From positions 21,389-85,388 of the forward strand of contig CAYFFR010000001.1 in the NCBI GenBank assembly GCA_964342675.1: 64,000 nt of DNA. The letters are read 5' to 3'. Under the pieces are notes generated by a model, which saw nothing but the letters and a program-made list of their open reading frames with translations, did not search any database and was not told the DNA's origin. Source of the stretch: MED-G82 sp964342675. GTDB lineage: Bacteria > Pseudomonadota > Gammaproteobacteria > Magnimaribacterales > D2472. The translations under genes were made by a program, and so were the position numbers. Positions 42,471 through 50,483 of the stretch are shown here, one piece after another. The first letter of the stretch is position 1. Each line of letters opens with the position of its first letter.

Positions 42471-44185
42471 AACCCAAGAAATATCTCTTACTACCATTAT
42501 CATTGTTGGTGCTTGTTACAACTACACCTATTAATGCATCTTTACTTAATTCAAAATCAATAACTCAACCTGTTCTAGGGAAAGATGGTATGGTCGTGAC
42601 ACAACATTTTTTGGCCACAGAGATTGGATCAGAGGTTCTGTTAAATGGCGGAAATGCATTTGATGCATCTATTGCAGTTGCATTCGCATTAGCAGTTGTG
42701 CTTCCAAGAGCAGGAAATATAGGGGGTGGCGGTTTTATGGTCTTGTATGATGAATCCTCTAATTCATTTGAGGCATTGGATTACCGCGAACGTGCTCCCG
42801 AAAAATCATATAAAGAAATGTTTCTTAATCAAGATGGGACAATGAATGGAGATATATCAACTATTGGTTATAAGTCAATTGCTGTTCCAGGAACCGTACA
42901 TGGAATGTGGGCAATCCATAAAAGATATGGCACGCTTTCATGGAAGTCATTAATCGATCCAGCTATAAACCTGGCTAGAGAAGGATTCAGAATCACACCA
43001 ATGATGGCTGACACTTTAAATGAAAACTATGACAAGTTGAGTAAATTTGAATCTACTAAGAAAATCTTTTTATCTCAAAAACCAATGGAGTTTGGCATTC
43101 TATTAAAACAACCTGACCTGGCTAATACTCTTGAAATTATTTCCATAGATGGAGTGGATGGCTTCTATCAGGGCAAAGTGGCTCAAAAAATTACTTCTGA
43201 AATGAAAAAAAATGGCGGTCTCATATCTTTAAAAGATTTAAAGAAATATCGTTCTGTTTGGAGAAAGCCTTTAATTGGGGATTACAAAAATTTTAAGATT
43301 GTTACTATGCCCCCACCCTCTTCTGGTGGGATTCACATTATTCAAATGTTGAATATATTAAATCATTTTTCATTACCTGATTTAAAGCATAACTCTCCTG
43401 AGTATTCATTATTGCTTGCTGAAATTATGAAATATGCCTATGCAGATAGATCAAAATATCTAGCTGATCCAGACTTTGAAAAGGTTCCAGTTGAATATTT
43501 AATATCAAGCAAATATTCTCAGGAAATTGCATCAAGAATTAGTGTTGGTTCGTATACGAATTCTGATCTAATTGCTCCAGGTATTGCAGCTAGTCATGAA
43601 AGTCTTGATACGACCCATTTTTCAATCGCTGATCAATATGGAAACTTAGTTTCCAATACCTACACGATTAATTCTACTTATGGTTCAAAAGTTGTAATTG
43701 AGGGTACTGGAATATTAATGAACAATGAAATGGACGATTTTTCAGCTGCTCCAGGTATTCCGAATCAATTTGGTTTATTGGGTGATGAGTCGAATGAGAT
43801 TGAGCCTTTTAAAAGACCTTTGAGTTCCATGAGCCCTACAATTATATTTGATATGAATAAACCATTTATGGTTACTGGATCTCCGGGTGGTTCAAAAATT
43901 ATTACTGCTGTACTTCAAAATATCTTAAATGTAATAGAGTTTGATATGGAGATATCTGATGCCATATCAACACCTAGAATTCATCATCAATGGAAACCAG
44001 ATGTTTTATCGCTTGAGTATGGATTTGATGAAACACACGCACAATCTATATCAAAACTAGGTCAACCCATTATTTTTGAAGAGCCAGGCACGTCTTTAGA
44101 AGCCATCATGATTCGAAATAATATCTTTTATGGTTATGGAGATACCAGAAGACCTGATTCTAAAGCAATAGGTGTTAATCAATGA
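42467..44185 (+). CDS. ggt: Gamma-glutamyltransferase
   Basis: A 572-residue GGT precursor with a TTG start, a GGAGGT (42452-42457) ahead, and a signal peptide ending PINA. The autocatalytic site is TTHFS at Thr382, the N-terminal nucleophile of the small subunit, as in E. coli (TTHYS). GGGFMVLYD, DYRERAP and PLSSMSPTIIF are family motifs. It hydrolyses or transfers the gamma-glutamyl group of glutathione and related peptides in the periplasm. It is coupled at both ends: TTGA overlap with the SDR and ATGA overlap with the next tiny gene. Confidence 0.92.
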   Translation: MKPKKYLLLPLSLLVLVTTTPINASLLNSKSITQPVLGKDGMVVTQHFLATEIGSEVLLNGGNAFDASIAVAFALAVVLPRAGNIGGGGFMVLYDESSNSFEALDYRERAPEKSYKEMFLNQDGTMNGDISTIGYKSIAVPGTVHGMWAIHKRYGTLSWKSLIDPAINLAREGFRITPMMADTLNENYDKLSKFESTKKIFLSQKPMEFGILLKQPDLANTLEIISIDGVDGFYQGKVAQKITSEMKKNGGLISLKDLKKYRSVWRKPLIGDYKNFKIVTMPPPSSGGIHIIQMLNILNHFSLPDLKHNSPEYSLLLAEIMKYAYADRSKYLADPDFEKVPVEYLISSKYSQEIASRISVGSYTNSDLIAPGIAASHESLDTTHFSIADQYGNLVSNTYTINSTYGSKVVIEGTGILMNNEMDDFSAAPGIPNQFGLLGDESNEIEPFKRPLSSMSPTIIFDMNKPFMVTGSPGGSKIITAVLQNILNVIEFDMEISDAISTPRIHHQWKPDVLSLEYGFDETHAQSISKLGQPIIFEEPGTSLEAIMIRNNIFYGYGDTRRPDSKAIGVNQ

Positions 44186-44268
44186 TAGATAAGGTTTATA
44201 TGGTGATGTTATATGCAATACCTACTTTCATATTTCTTTTGATTTGTTATTTTGTAACTAAAAAATAG
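44182..44268 (+). CDS. Tiny membrane protein (28 aa) between ggt and the prepilin peptidase
   Basis: ATG 44182 overlaps the ggt stop (ATGA), and its TAG at 44266-44268 is followed at once by the ATG of the prepilin peptidase (44269). The 28-residue product is MIDKVYMVMLYAIPTF, continuing as a hydrophobic helix and ending VTKK, so a single-pass membrane peptide. This perfect tiling of start and stop codons makes translation very likely. Function unknown; it could also act as a relay for translational coupling. Confidence 0.6.
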   Translation: MIDKVYMVMLYAIPTFIFLLICYFVTKK

Positions 44269-45018
44269 ATGCTCTACTTCACATTGAGTTTAGCCTTTTG
44301 CATTGGTCTTATGCTTGGAAGTTTTGCATCAGTATTAATATACCGATTACCGCAAGGCCTTAATAAAACATTTAATTTAATTACCCCAAGATCACATTGT
44401 GTGTCATGCAAAGAAAAAATAAGTGTTGTAAATTTAATTCCTCTTATCAGTTATATTCTTTTAAAAGGTAAATGTGGTAATTGTAATCAGCGCATTAGTG
44501 TTTGGTATGTAGTTCATGAAATCTTCTTAGCATTAGCTTGCTTATTATTAGTCTATCAATTTGGTATTAACGATATAAAAACATGGTTGTTGATAATAAT
44601 AATAATGCTTCTTTATATTCAAGCTATAAGCGACCTAAACACTTTACTTTTATCAAACTCAATTAGCTTAGTATTGATACTTATGGGGTTAGTCTTAAAT
44701 ATTTATTTTAATTTTTATGTACATATTTACGATGTAATACTAGGCACAACATTAGGTTTCTTGATGTTGTGGGTGATAAATATGGTTTATAAATTATATA
44801 AAGGTGTGAATGGTATTGATCAAGGAGATTTTTTAATGCTATCAGCATCTGGAGCTTTATTAGGTGCATCTTCACTTGGAACAGTTTTACTTTGCGGATC
44901 GATCATTTCTATAGGAGCTTATTACTTTATAAGAAATAAACATGGGCAGTATATACCTCTTGGTTCAGGTATTTCGTTTGTCTCTATTATTTATCTTTTT
45001 GTAATAATACTGAATTAA
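44269..45018 (+). CDS. pilD: Prepilin peptidase / type IV leader peptidase
   Basis: 249 residues with the N-terminal zinc-binding Cys-x2-Cys pairs (CVSCKEKI and KGKCGNCNQRIS) between the first helices. Further helices carry the two catalytic aspartates, one in AISDLNTLLLSNS and one in GIDQGDFLML. It cleaves and N-methylates type IV prepilins or pseudopilins at the inner membrane. No pil genes adjoin it. Its gene follows the tiny membrane frame with no gap. Confidence 0.88.
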   Translation: MLYFTLSLAFCIGLMLGSFASVLIYRLPQGLNKTFNLITPRSHCVSCKEKISVVNLIPLISYILLKGKCGNCNQRISVWYVVHEIFLALACLLLVYQFGINDIKTWLLIIIIMLLYIQAISDLNTLLLSNSISLVLILMGLVLNIYFNFYVHIYDVILGTTLGFLMLWVINMVYKLYKGVNGIDQGDFLMLSASGALLGASSLGTVLLCGSIISIGAYYFIRNKHGQYIPLGSGISFVSIIYLFVIILN

Positions 45019-45163
45019 GTTCTTCTAACATAAAAAAAGATTTTTGAGTTTAGTGAAATAAATTTCTTGTTTTATAAAATAATTGAACTTTTAGAAAAGG
45101 TAGTTGTCTATTAAATAAGGCTGCCCCCTATTTTCCTCTTAATTATTTCTCTGTGGCAGTCAT

Positions 45164-45194
45164 AAAAAAGCGGACCTTATGGTCCGCTTTTTTT
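45164..45194. terminator. Bidirectional Rho-independent terminator
   Basis: A stem AAAAAGCGGACC / GGTCCGCTTTTT with a TTAT loop and an A-run on one side and T-run on the other. It would end the plus-strand pilD transcript and the minus-strand membrane-protein transcript. It is the only strong terminator I see in the interior of the window. The 145 bases between pilD and it contain no other feature that I can support. Confidence 0.85.
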
Positions 45195-45210
45195 AATATG
45201 AATGTTGTTA

Positions 45211-46047
45211 TTATTTACCTATTCTCGGTATAGCTAATATTGCTTGAAGAACTGAGACAAAGAAAAATAAGAAAATAAATAAGAAATAAACTAATGCCGG
45301 TAACATTATTCCAAAAAATAATAAACCTAGTCCACCCATAAAATAGCCCACACTGCCAGCACCAGATGAGAAAATACTTATCAAAAGCATGACCGCACTT
45401 CCAATAACTAAAATTCTACTAATTAATTTTTCTTGCCATACTAAAGTCTTTAATGGAAAAGTTAGAATAGCAATTAGATCGTCTGCTGCAGAACTATTAT
45501 CTGATACCTCTAAACCTATAAGATTTGGTCTAAAGTTTGGAGCAACCAATATCAAGTAAAAGACAACTAGAGCTAATATCATAAGAGCTGGGATGAATGC
45601 ACCAGTAAATAAATTCATCAAAAATAAAACAGTTAGTACTACGGCTCCAATAAAATATCCAACTGCGTTATAAACCAAAACTGCATTATGACTTATGTAA
45701 GTCTTACATCCAGATAGAACCTTTTCACAAGATTTATGAAACTTCTCCATAAGATAACTCAGTAATAAAAAGAGTATTGGTAAAAGTATCATCCCTCCAA
45801 CAATAAAAACAGCCCATTTAGGCATGCCTATTGTATATTCAATCATTCCCTCAGGTACTTTAAAAAAGCCCACGAGACTTGAAAATATTAATAAACCAAT
45901 AGAGATTAGCAATGCTGCGGCATGCAAGCGATTTAGGCTTGATAAAATCATATTTAAGAACCTATTGGCTATATATTGATCAAGAAATTCTATAAATTTG
46001 TCACCAATAGAATAGATCTTACTTAAAACATTATTAAATAACTCCAT
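45211..46047 (-). CDS. Polytopic membrane protein of unknown function
   Basis: 278 residues with about seven or eight hydrophobic helices: an N-terminal amphipathic stretch (FIEFLDQYIANRFLN), then a helix with LHAAALLISIGLLIFSSLVG, and later GYFIGAVVLTVLF, GYFMGGLGLLFFG and LVYFLFIFLFFFVSVLQ segments. Two cysteines (SCEKVLSGC, about 107-113) lie in a loop. I do not recognise the family. A very strong AAGGAGGAAGG precedes the start, so it is probably well expressed. It is monocistronic, ending at the bidirectional terminator. Confidence 0.65.
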   Translation of the reverse strand: MELFNNVLSKIYSIGDKFIEFLDQYIANRFLNMILSSLNRLHAAALLISIGLLIFSSLVGFFKVPEGMIEYTIGMPKWAVFIVGGMILLPILFLLLSYLMEKFHKSCEKVLSGCKTYISHNAVLVYNAVGYFIGAVVLTVLFLMNLFTGAFIPALMILALVVFYLILVAPNFRPNLIGLEVSDNSSAADDLIAILTFPLKTLVWQEKLISRILVIGSAVMLLISIFSSGAGSVGYFMGGLGLLFFGIMLPALVYFLFIFLFFFVSVLQAILAIPRIGK

Positions 46048-46123
46048 ATCCTTCCTCCTTTTAGATATATTTAAGCTAATCGATTGTAAATTGAATTAAG
46101 CTTAACTACAACTTTGATACAAC

Positions 46124-46510
46124 TCACCAATCGCAACTATCTTTAATTTCCCTAGCATCATAGCCATCATATTCATAAGGGTCGGTCGTAAGTTTGCCAA
46201 CAACTTCTCCATCTTTTAATAATACCGGTGGATCGGATGCATAGTCATTAAATGCTGATTCAGATGAATAATCATCCCCATAGTCAGAGTACTCATTCCA
46301 AATAGATTCTGCACTGTATTCATTGCCATAATCACTATATTCATTGTAAATAGAGTCTGATTCATACTGATCATCAATAGTGCCTAAATATGTGCCATCA
46401 TCAGCAATAATTTTTGCTCCTTCTAGCTCATAACAATCCCAGCTTGATACTTGAGTGAAGGAATTGAATGATACAGAGGTAATGAATATTACAAAAATTT
46501 TTTTATACAT
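46124..46510 (-). CDS. Secreted Tyr/Asp/Ser-rich repeat protein (128 aa)
   Basis: Start chosen at 46510, preceded by AGAGG, which gives a signal peptide MYKKIFVIFITSVSF; the frame is open further upstream but would lack it. After SSWDCYELEGAKI come near-perfect repeats: IYNEYSDYGNEYSAES, IWNEYSDYGDDYSSES and AFNDYASDPPVLL. The consensus resembles a family of small secreted proteins with S-I-x-N-x-Y-x-x-Y-G units followed by a G-x-x-x-G-K-L-T segment. Two Cys (about 24 and the penultimate region) could form a disulfide. Function unknown. Confidence 0.7.
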   Translation of the reverse strand: MYKKIFVIFITSVSFNSFTQVSSWDCYELEGAKIIADDGTYLGTIDDQYESDSIYNEYSDYGNEYSAESIWNEYSDYGDDYSSESAFNDYASDPPVLLKDGEVVGKLTTDPYEYDGYDAREIKDSCDW

Positions 46511-46535
46511 ATAAATTACCTCTTGATAAACTCCC

Positions 46536-47288
46536 TTATGATGAAGAGTCGTATAACCATTCCATTCCAAAAGTTCGGATTTGACCACATTGAACATGTT
46601 TAGCATATTCAGCATAAATGCCTTTCTCTCTCATGAAATCACGAGTTTCAGGCCATTTTGCTGCAGCTTCAGCTCTCTTATCGCTGTTATACCAATGCAC
46701 CATTCTTACCATGTCATACGGAACATCATCATTAAACCCTCTATAAGGTCTTAAATAATGAACACCGTAACCTTCAGCACCTAACTCTCTTGAATATTCT
46801 TCATGTTTTGCTGAGACTTTTAATAGCTCCTGAAAATCTGATTCTTCAGTAAATTTACAATTAGCAAAATCTACAAACTGAATTCTGTCATAATCCTCAC
46901 TGTCAATTCTTAAATGTCTTGCTGCTGTATTGATAAATGCGAAATTGCCATTACAAGTTGCTGGATTAGTTTTTGGGTTCTTAAAATCATTTAAATAAGC
47001 ACCATACTCTTTATACATCTCAGAACCATCTGGCCATGTTCCCCACAACACAAAATCAAATTCGTTATTTCCCGCAAGAACAGGTGTTAAAATTGATTTA
47101 GAATATTTTAAATTATTTTTTCTTAAAAACTTTTCATATTCTTGCTGATACTTAACAACATCATCATAGTCTTTACCTTCATTATATTTACAGAAGCTTA
47201 CTTCCGTTCTAACAACGTATTGCTCTGATGCTGCAAATAATTGAAAAGTTACAAAGAATCCACAGGCTATAAAAATTAATTGTTTCAT
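46536..47288 (-). CDS. Secreted protein of unknown function, possible duplicated alpha/beta-barrel domain
   Basis: 250 residues with a signal peptide (about 1-20, LFAAS cleavage) and a GGAG ribosome site. The mature part seems to contain two similar halves: VRTEVSFCKYNEGKDYDDVV...LVLWGTWPDGSEMYKEY-like (read with small gaps) and IQFVDFANCKFTEESDFQEL...VRMVHWYNSDKRAEAAAKWPE. Each has the beta-alpha-beta spacing of a dimeric alpha/beta (ABM-like) domain. That reading is a guess from pattern. It is followed after 25 bases by the repeat protein, so they may form one unit. Confidence 0.55.
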   Translation of the reverse strand: MKQLIFIACGFFVTFQLFAASEQYVVRTEVSFCKYNEGKDYDDVVKYQQEYEKFLRKNNLKYSKSILTPVLAGNNEFDFVLWGTWPDGSEMYKEYGAYLNDFKNPKTNPATCNGNFAFINTAARHLRIDSEDYDRIQFVDFANCKFTEESDFQELLKVSAKHEEYSRELGAEGYGVHYLRPYRGFNDDVPYDMVRMVHWYNSDKRAEAAAKWPETRDFMREKGIYAEYAKHVQCGQIRTFGMEWLYDSSS

Positions 47289-47391
47289 AATTTCTCCATA
47301 TATATATTCTTATTTGAACATAAAAACATCAAAAAAAATTTATTTTGTATCAAACTTAAAAATTTAATTAAAATAAAAAATGATTCATCTC

Positions 47392-47419
47392 TTGAGGCTA
47401 ATTTCATTACAAGTACAAT
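47392..47419 (+). promoter_or_regulatory. Probable sigma-70 promoter of tRNA-Gly
   Basis: A -35-like TTGAGG (47392-47397) and -10 TACAAT (47414-47419) are 16 bases apart, and the tRNA begins 12 bases after the -10. The short C-rich stretch right before the tRNA (CCCCTT) is the kind of discriminator seen at stringently controlled stable-RNA promoters. The match is fair rather than perfect. Confidence 0.5.
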
Positions 47420-47431
47420 AGTAACCCCTTA

Positions 47432-47507
47432 GCGGGTGTGGTGTTAACGGCTAGCACAATAGCCTTCCAAGCTATTGGTACGGGTTCGAATCCCGTCACC
47501 CGCTCCA
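47432..47507 (+). tRNA. tRNA-Gly (anticodon TCC)
   Basis: A 76-base cloverleaf. The acceptor arm GCGGGTG pairs with CACCCGC (47497-47503), followed by discriminator T and an encoded CCA (47505-47507). The anticodon arm ATAGC/GCTAT holds loop CTTCCAA with anticodon TCC, and the T-arm GGGTTCGAATCCC is standard. The sequence is close to enterobacterial tRNA-Gly(UCC). It stands alone, with no gene overlapping it. The remaining bases between 47289 and 47574 hold its promoter and nothing else I can support. Confidence 0.95.
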
Positions 47508-47574
47508 ATTTATTACATTATCTTTAACTTATTCATAAAAGGACATACTAGAATCTATAGGTTAAAATGAGTCT

Positions 47575-48468
47575 ATGAATCTAATAGCTGGATTGTTTGG
47601 ATTACAAAACTTCTATGATGGTGACATAAACTCCTACATAGAAATCGCACAGGCTGCAGAAGAACTGGGTTTCCATGGGATCAGTCTAACGGATCATGTG
47701 GTAATGGGTAAAAACTTACATAATTACCCTTTTGGTAAATTTCCTCTTCCATCTGAAGCTCCTTGGTTTGAGCCATTAACAGTTCTGACCATGATTGCGT
47801 CTCATACAAAAAATCTCCATCTTGGAACAGCGGTTTTAATAGTCCCCTTAAGAAATCCTGGATTACTTGCTAAAACTATCGCAACTCTAGATAGTATTTC
47901 TCGTGGAAGAGTTGAATTGGGTGTAGGTATGGGCTGGCAATCTGAAGAATATCATGCTGCTGGAGTGCCATTTAAGAAGCGTAGTGAAATTTTTTGGGAA
48001 ACCCTAGAAATCTGTAAGTTGCTTTGGAAAGAAAGTCCTGTATCTCATAATGGAGAAATCTATCAGTTTGAAGATATTTGGTGTCAACCTCAACCTTTAC
48101 AGAAAGATAGTGTGCCATTGTTGTTTGGGCTTAAAATGACAGAAAAAACTGCAATAAAGATTGCTGAGATTGGTCATGGCTGGATACCGATCAAGACTAA
48201 TAGTGAATTTATTTCAAAAGGAAGTAGTCTACTAAAGCAGGCATTTAAAGAGTTAAATAAATCAGAAGGTCCTATTATTAGAGGTCAATTACCAACTCGC
48301 TTTGATGGTAACGGAGTGCCTAATCTTGATTTGACACTTAAAGAACTTGAAAAATCAATAAAAGCAGGGTTGACTGAAATAGAGATCTTTCCAATTAATT
48401 TTGTCAGGTCAAAAGAAGACATTTTACCGGTATTAAAAGAAATAGGTTCTTTGAAAGATGCAGTATAG
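47575..48468 (+). CDS. LLM-class (F420- or FMN-dependent) oxidoreductase
   Basis: A 297-residue luciferase-like monooxygenase superfamily protein. Motifs include LGFHGISLTDHVVMGKN, LHLGTAVLIVPLRNPGLLAKTIATLD and RVELGVGMGWQSEEYHAAG (the last two read in parts); these are the hallmark segments of the TIGR03619/Rv2161c-type group. Family members use reduced F420 or FMN; nothing else here shows F420 synthesis, so FMN is more likely. It overlaps a SnoaL-like gene by 11 bases. Substrate unknown. Confidence 0.85.
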   Translation: MNLIAGLFGLQNFYDGDINSYIEIAQAAEELGFHGISLTDHVVMGKNLHNYPFGKFPLPSEAPWFEPLTVLTMIASHTKNLHLGTAVLIVPLRNPGLLAKTIATLDSISRGRVELGVGMGWQSEEYHAAGVPFKKRSEIFWETLEICKLLWKESPVSHNGEIYQFEDIWCQPQPLQKDSVPLLFGLKMTEKTAIKIAEIGHGWIPIKTNSEFISKGSSLLKQAFKELNKSEGPIIRGQLPTRFDGNGVPNLDLTLKELEKSIKAGLTEIEIFPINFVRSKEDILPVLKEIGSLKDAV

Positions 48469-48937
48469 GTTTATTCAAAATTTAACTTTATTCTTATTAA
48501 TTTCATCATCACTCTCTCTAGGAGCAAATAATATGGAAATAAATAATGACGTCAAGCAAGTAATATACGGATATGCAGATATCATTGATTCAAGAAGGTT
48601 TGATGAGCTAAATACGATTATGTGGGACGACTTTACTATGACTGGAGTCTATGATCTTAAAGGTATTGATGGTTTTATGGGAGCTATGGATCAATTGGTA
48701 TCAATGTATGAACGCACTATGCATTTTATTGGGAATATTGAAGGTCAATGGGAAGGTGATATATATAAAGGCAAAACTTATTGTATAGCTAGCCATATTT
48801 ATAAAGAAAATGATAAGTACATGAAACTTGATATGGGTATCATTTATGAAGATACCCTGGAAAGAAGAGATGGATCAGTAAAATTTGTTAATAGAAACTT
48901 TAATCTACAATGGATGAAAACAGACCAGTTAGATTAA
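48458..48937 (+). CDS. Exported SnoaL-like protein
   Basis: 159 residues with a signal peptide (about 1-23, SSLSLGA cleavage) and then an NTF2/SnoaL fold: VKQVIYGYADIIDSRRFDEL and DDFTMTGVYDLKGIDGFMGAM, ending VKFVNRNFNLQWMKTD. An internal ATG at 48533 could also serve, which would make it cytoplasmic; the overlap with the upstream stop favours the longer form. Third SnoaL-like protein in the window. Its neighbours are an LLM oxidoreductase and a DUF6356-like protein. Confidence 0.7.
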   Translation: MQYRFIQNLTLFLLISSSLSLGANNMEINNDVKQVIYGYADIIDSRRFDELNTIMWDDFTMTGVYDLKGIDGFMGAMDQLVSMYERTMHFIGNIEGQWEGDIYKGKTYCIASHIYKENDKYMKLDMGIIYEDTLERRDGSVKFVNRNFNLQWMKTDQLD

Positions 48938-49132
48938 ATGATTGTTGACTTTAAGCACCTTCAGAAAGCAAAGAAAAACTACTTTTCTCATGGTATCAGG
49001 GTATTAAAAATTTCTTTCTTTATGATAATTCTTTCTATTGCAGGGATTCTGCATGCAATTTTCCCGTTCGTTTTTTTAAAAACCGTTAGTAATGGTGTAA
49101 AAAAATTGTATAAAGAAACGCAAGATTTTTAA
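48938..49132 (+). CDS. Small membrane protein, DUF6356-like
   Basis: 64 residues, starting immediately after the previous stop. The sequence FKHLQKAKKNYFSHGIRVLK is followed by a helix and the GILHAIFPFVF segment, which resembles DUF6356 proteins known mostly from alphaproteobacteria. Basic N-terminus, one or two membrane helices. Function unknown. Its end overlaps the convergent M48 protease gene by four bases. Confidence 0.65.
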   Translation: MIVDFKHLQKAKKNYFSHGIRVLKISFFMIILSIAGILHAIFPFVFLKTVSNGVKKLYKETQDF

Positions 49133-49917
49133 TTAACAATACTTAGCTCTTCACTTGCCTCAATAATATCTCGGTGTAAGTCAAAATAAGCTATTCTTTC
49201 AGGGTTACTTGGGTGAGTATCGAAAAACGATGATCTCTTACCAACCTTATCTTTAAGTTTTGCAATTCTTAATAAAGCCAGTTTTGCTTCATCAAGATCA
49301 TATCCTGCATGATAAATAATAGATAATGCAAAAAGATCCGCTTCATTCTCTTGATCCCTAGAGAACCTAAAATTTGCTAGTTGGCCTCCAATCTCTGATA
49401 CTTGATCAATATTTACATCATTCCCAAAAATAATGAAGCCTAAAGAGGCCGCTGTGACTCTCCCTAGAGCGTTATTCTTGAAAGATTCATTTAAGTGATC
49501 AGCAATATGGTGAGATATTTCATGAGCTATAACAAAAGCAAGTTCAGATTCAGTTTCTAAGGAGTTAACTAATCCAGAAAAGACAACTATATTATTTTGA
49601 TCAGATGCATATGCATTGAAGCTTGTGTTTCTAACTAATTGAATATCCCATTCGCATGAATCAGTCTTATCTGCATATTGTTCACAAAACTTTTTACTCC
49701 AAAGCGAGATCCGATTTGTAACCTTAATAAATAAAGCAAGTAGTTCTTCTTCTGTCTTAGGAGCCACATCATCTAGGTTTGTTGATCTAATGTATTTCTG
49801 AGACTCTTTAATCTGATCATAAGATAGTTCTCGGACTTTGAAATCTACTCCTACACAACTAGAAATAATGAAAATTGAAAGAAATAGTACTGTAATTATT
49901 TTAAAGTCTTGGAACAT
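49129..49917 (-). CDS. M48-family metalloprotease lipoprotein
   Basis: 262 residues. Lipobox ISSC with Cys21 marks it as an exported lipoprotein. Zinc site HEISH gives His132, Glu133 and His136; the third ligand lies in ENEAD (Glu190). It resembles the small BepA/LoiP-like peptidases that process outer-membrane proteins, but lacks TPR repeats. The ATG at 49917 is unusual in lying inside a hairpin (49901-49940) and has no obvious Shine-Dalgarno. Upstream on the same strand is a separate secreted protein gene. Confidence 0.85.
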   Translation of the reverse strand: MFQDFKIITVLFLSIFIISSCVGVDFKVRELSYDQIKESQKYIRSTNLDDVAPKTEEELLALFIKVTNRISLWSKKFCEQYADKTDSCEWDIQLVRNTSFNAYASDQNNIVVFSGLVNSLETESELAFVIAHEISHHIADHLNESFKNNALGRVTAASLGFIIFGNDVNIDQVSEIGGQLANFRFSRDQENEADLFALSIIYHAGYDLDEAKLALLRIAKLKDKVGKRSSFFDTHPSNPERIAYFDLHRDIIEASEELSIVN

Positions 49918-49940
49918 TTAGAATGGTCCCAAGACTTTAA
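49901..49940 (-). promoter_or_regulatory. Perfect 12-bp inverted repeat enclosing the M48 start codon
   Basis: TTAAAGTCTTGG (49901-49912) and CCAAGACTTTAA (49929-49940) are exact reverse complements, separated by 16 bases. In the protease mRNA, the start codon (49917-49915) is in the loop, and codons 3 to 6 form one arm of the stem. No T-run follows on either strand, so it is not a simple terminator. It may gate translation initiation or bind a dimeric regulator. Confidence 0.7.
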
Positions 49941-49963
49941 TAATAAAAATTATAGCTAATGAA

Positions 49964-50416
49964 TTAGTCGTCGTTATAGTTAACTTTTCTTAAGATTACT
50001 AAATCAACGATTTCTCTCATATCATCATATCCAGACGCAATATCTCTTTGCTCTTTTTCTGATATAACGTTTCTCCATTCATTAAGGAATTTCTCGTAGG
50101 CTTCTTTATTTGGCTCCATAGCTGCAGCATTTTTATACCTCACAGTTAAAAATACATTTGGGCTTGTCCCTGCCGTATTTGCTGTCCAAACGCTATAGTC
50201 AATAACTTGACCCAACTTTTTTTGGACTTCCAATGAATCCACCCAGGTAGATTTAAGATTTACCAAATAATCATCTACATAGTTAGGTTTAACCTTAACT
50301 ACAGTCATTTCGACAACTTCCTCACTAGGTGAATAATCTTTCCAAATTTCAGCAACACCATAATTAGATATAGAAGCTAAAAAAATCAATGAAAAAGATA
50401 ATTTAAATAATTTCAT
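49964..50416 (-). CDS. Secreted protein of unknown function, ABM-like
   Basis: 150 residues with a signal peptide (about 1-22, YGVA cleavage) and a GGAG ribosome site. The mature part EVVEMTVVKVKPNYVDDYLVNL, then FLTVRYKNAAAMEPNKEAYEKF, has the beta-alpha-beta pattern of a small dimeric alpha/beta (antibiotic-monooxygenase-like) domain. It shares that feel with the protein at 46536-47288. No catalytic residue can be named. Monocistronic or leading the M48 gene, 46 bases away. Confidence 0.6.
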   Translation of the reverse strand: MKLFKLSFSLIFLASISNYGVAEIWKDYSPSEEVVEMTVVKVKPNYVDDYLVNLKSTWVDSLEVQKKLGQVIDYSVWTANTAGTSPNVFLTVRYKNAAAMEPNKEAYEKFLNEWRNVISEKEQRDIASGYDDMREIVDLVILRKVNYNDD

Positions 50417-50483
50417 AATAATCTCCTTAAAGAGAACATTATATTCTTATGTTTTTAAAGAGTGTTAGAAACATGTAAAAATC

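Noticed and set aside
49901..49940. Rho-independent terminator after the 49964-50416 gene
   Set aside because: The stem is strong but no T-run follows on either strand and it contains the next gene's start codon.
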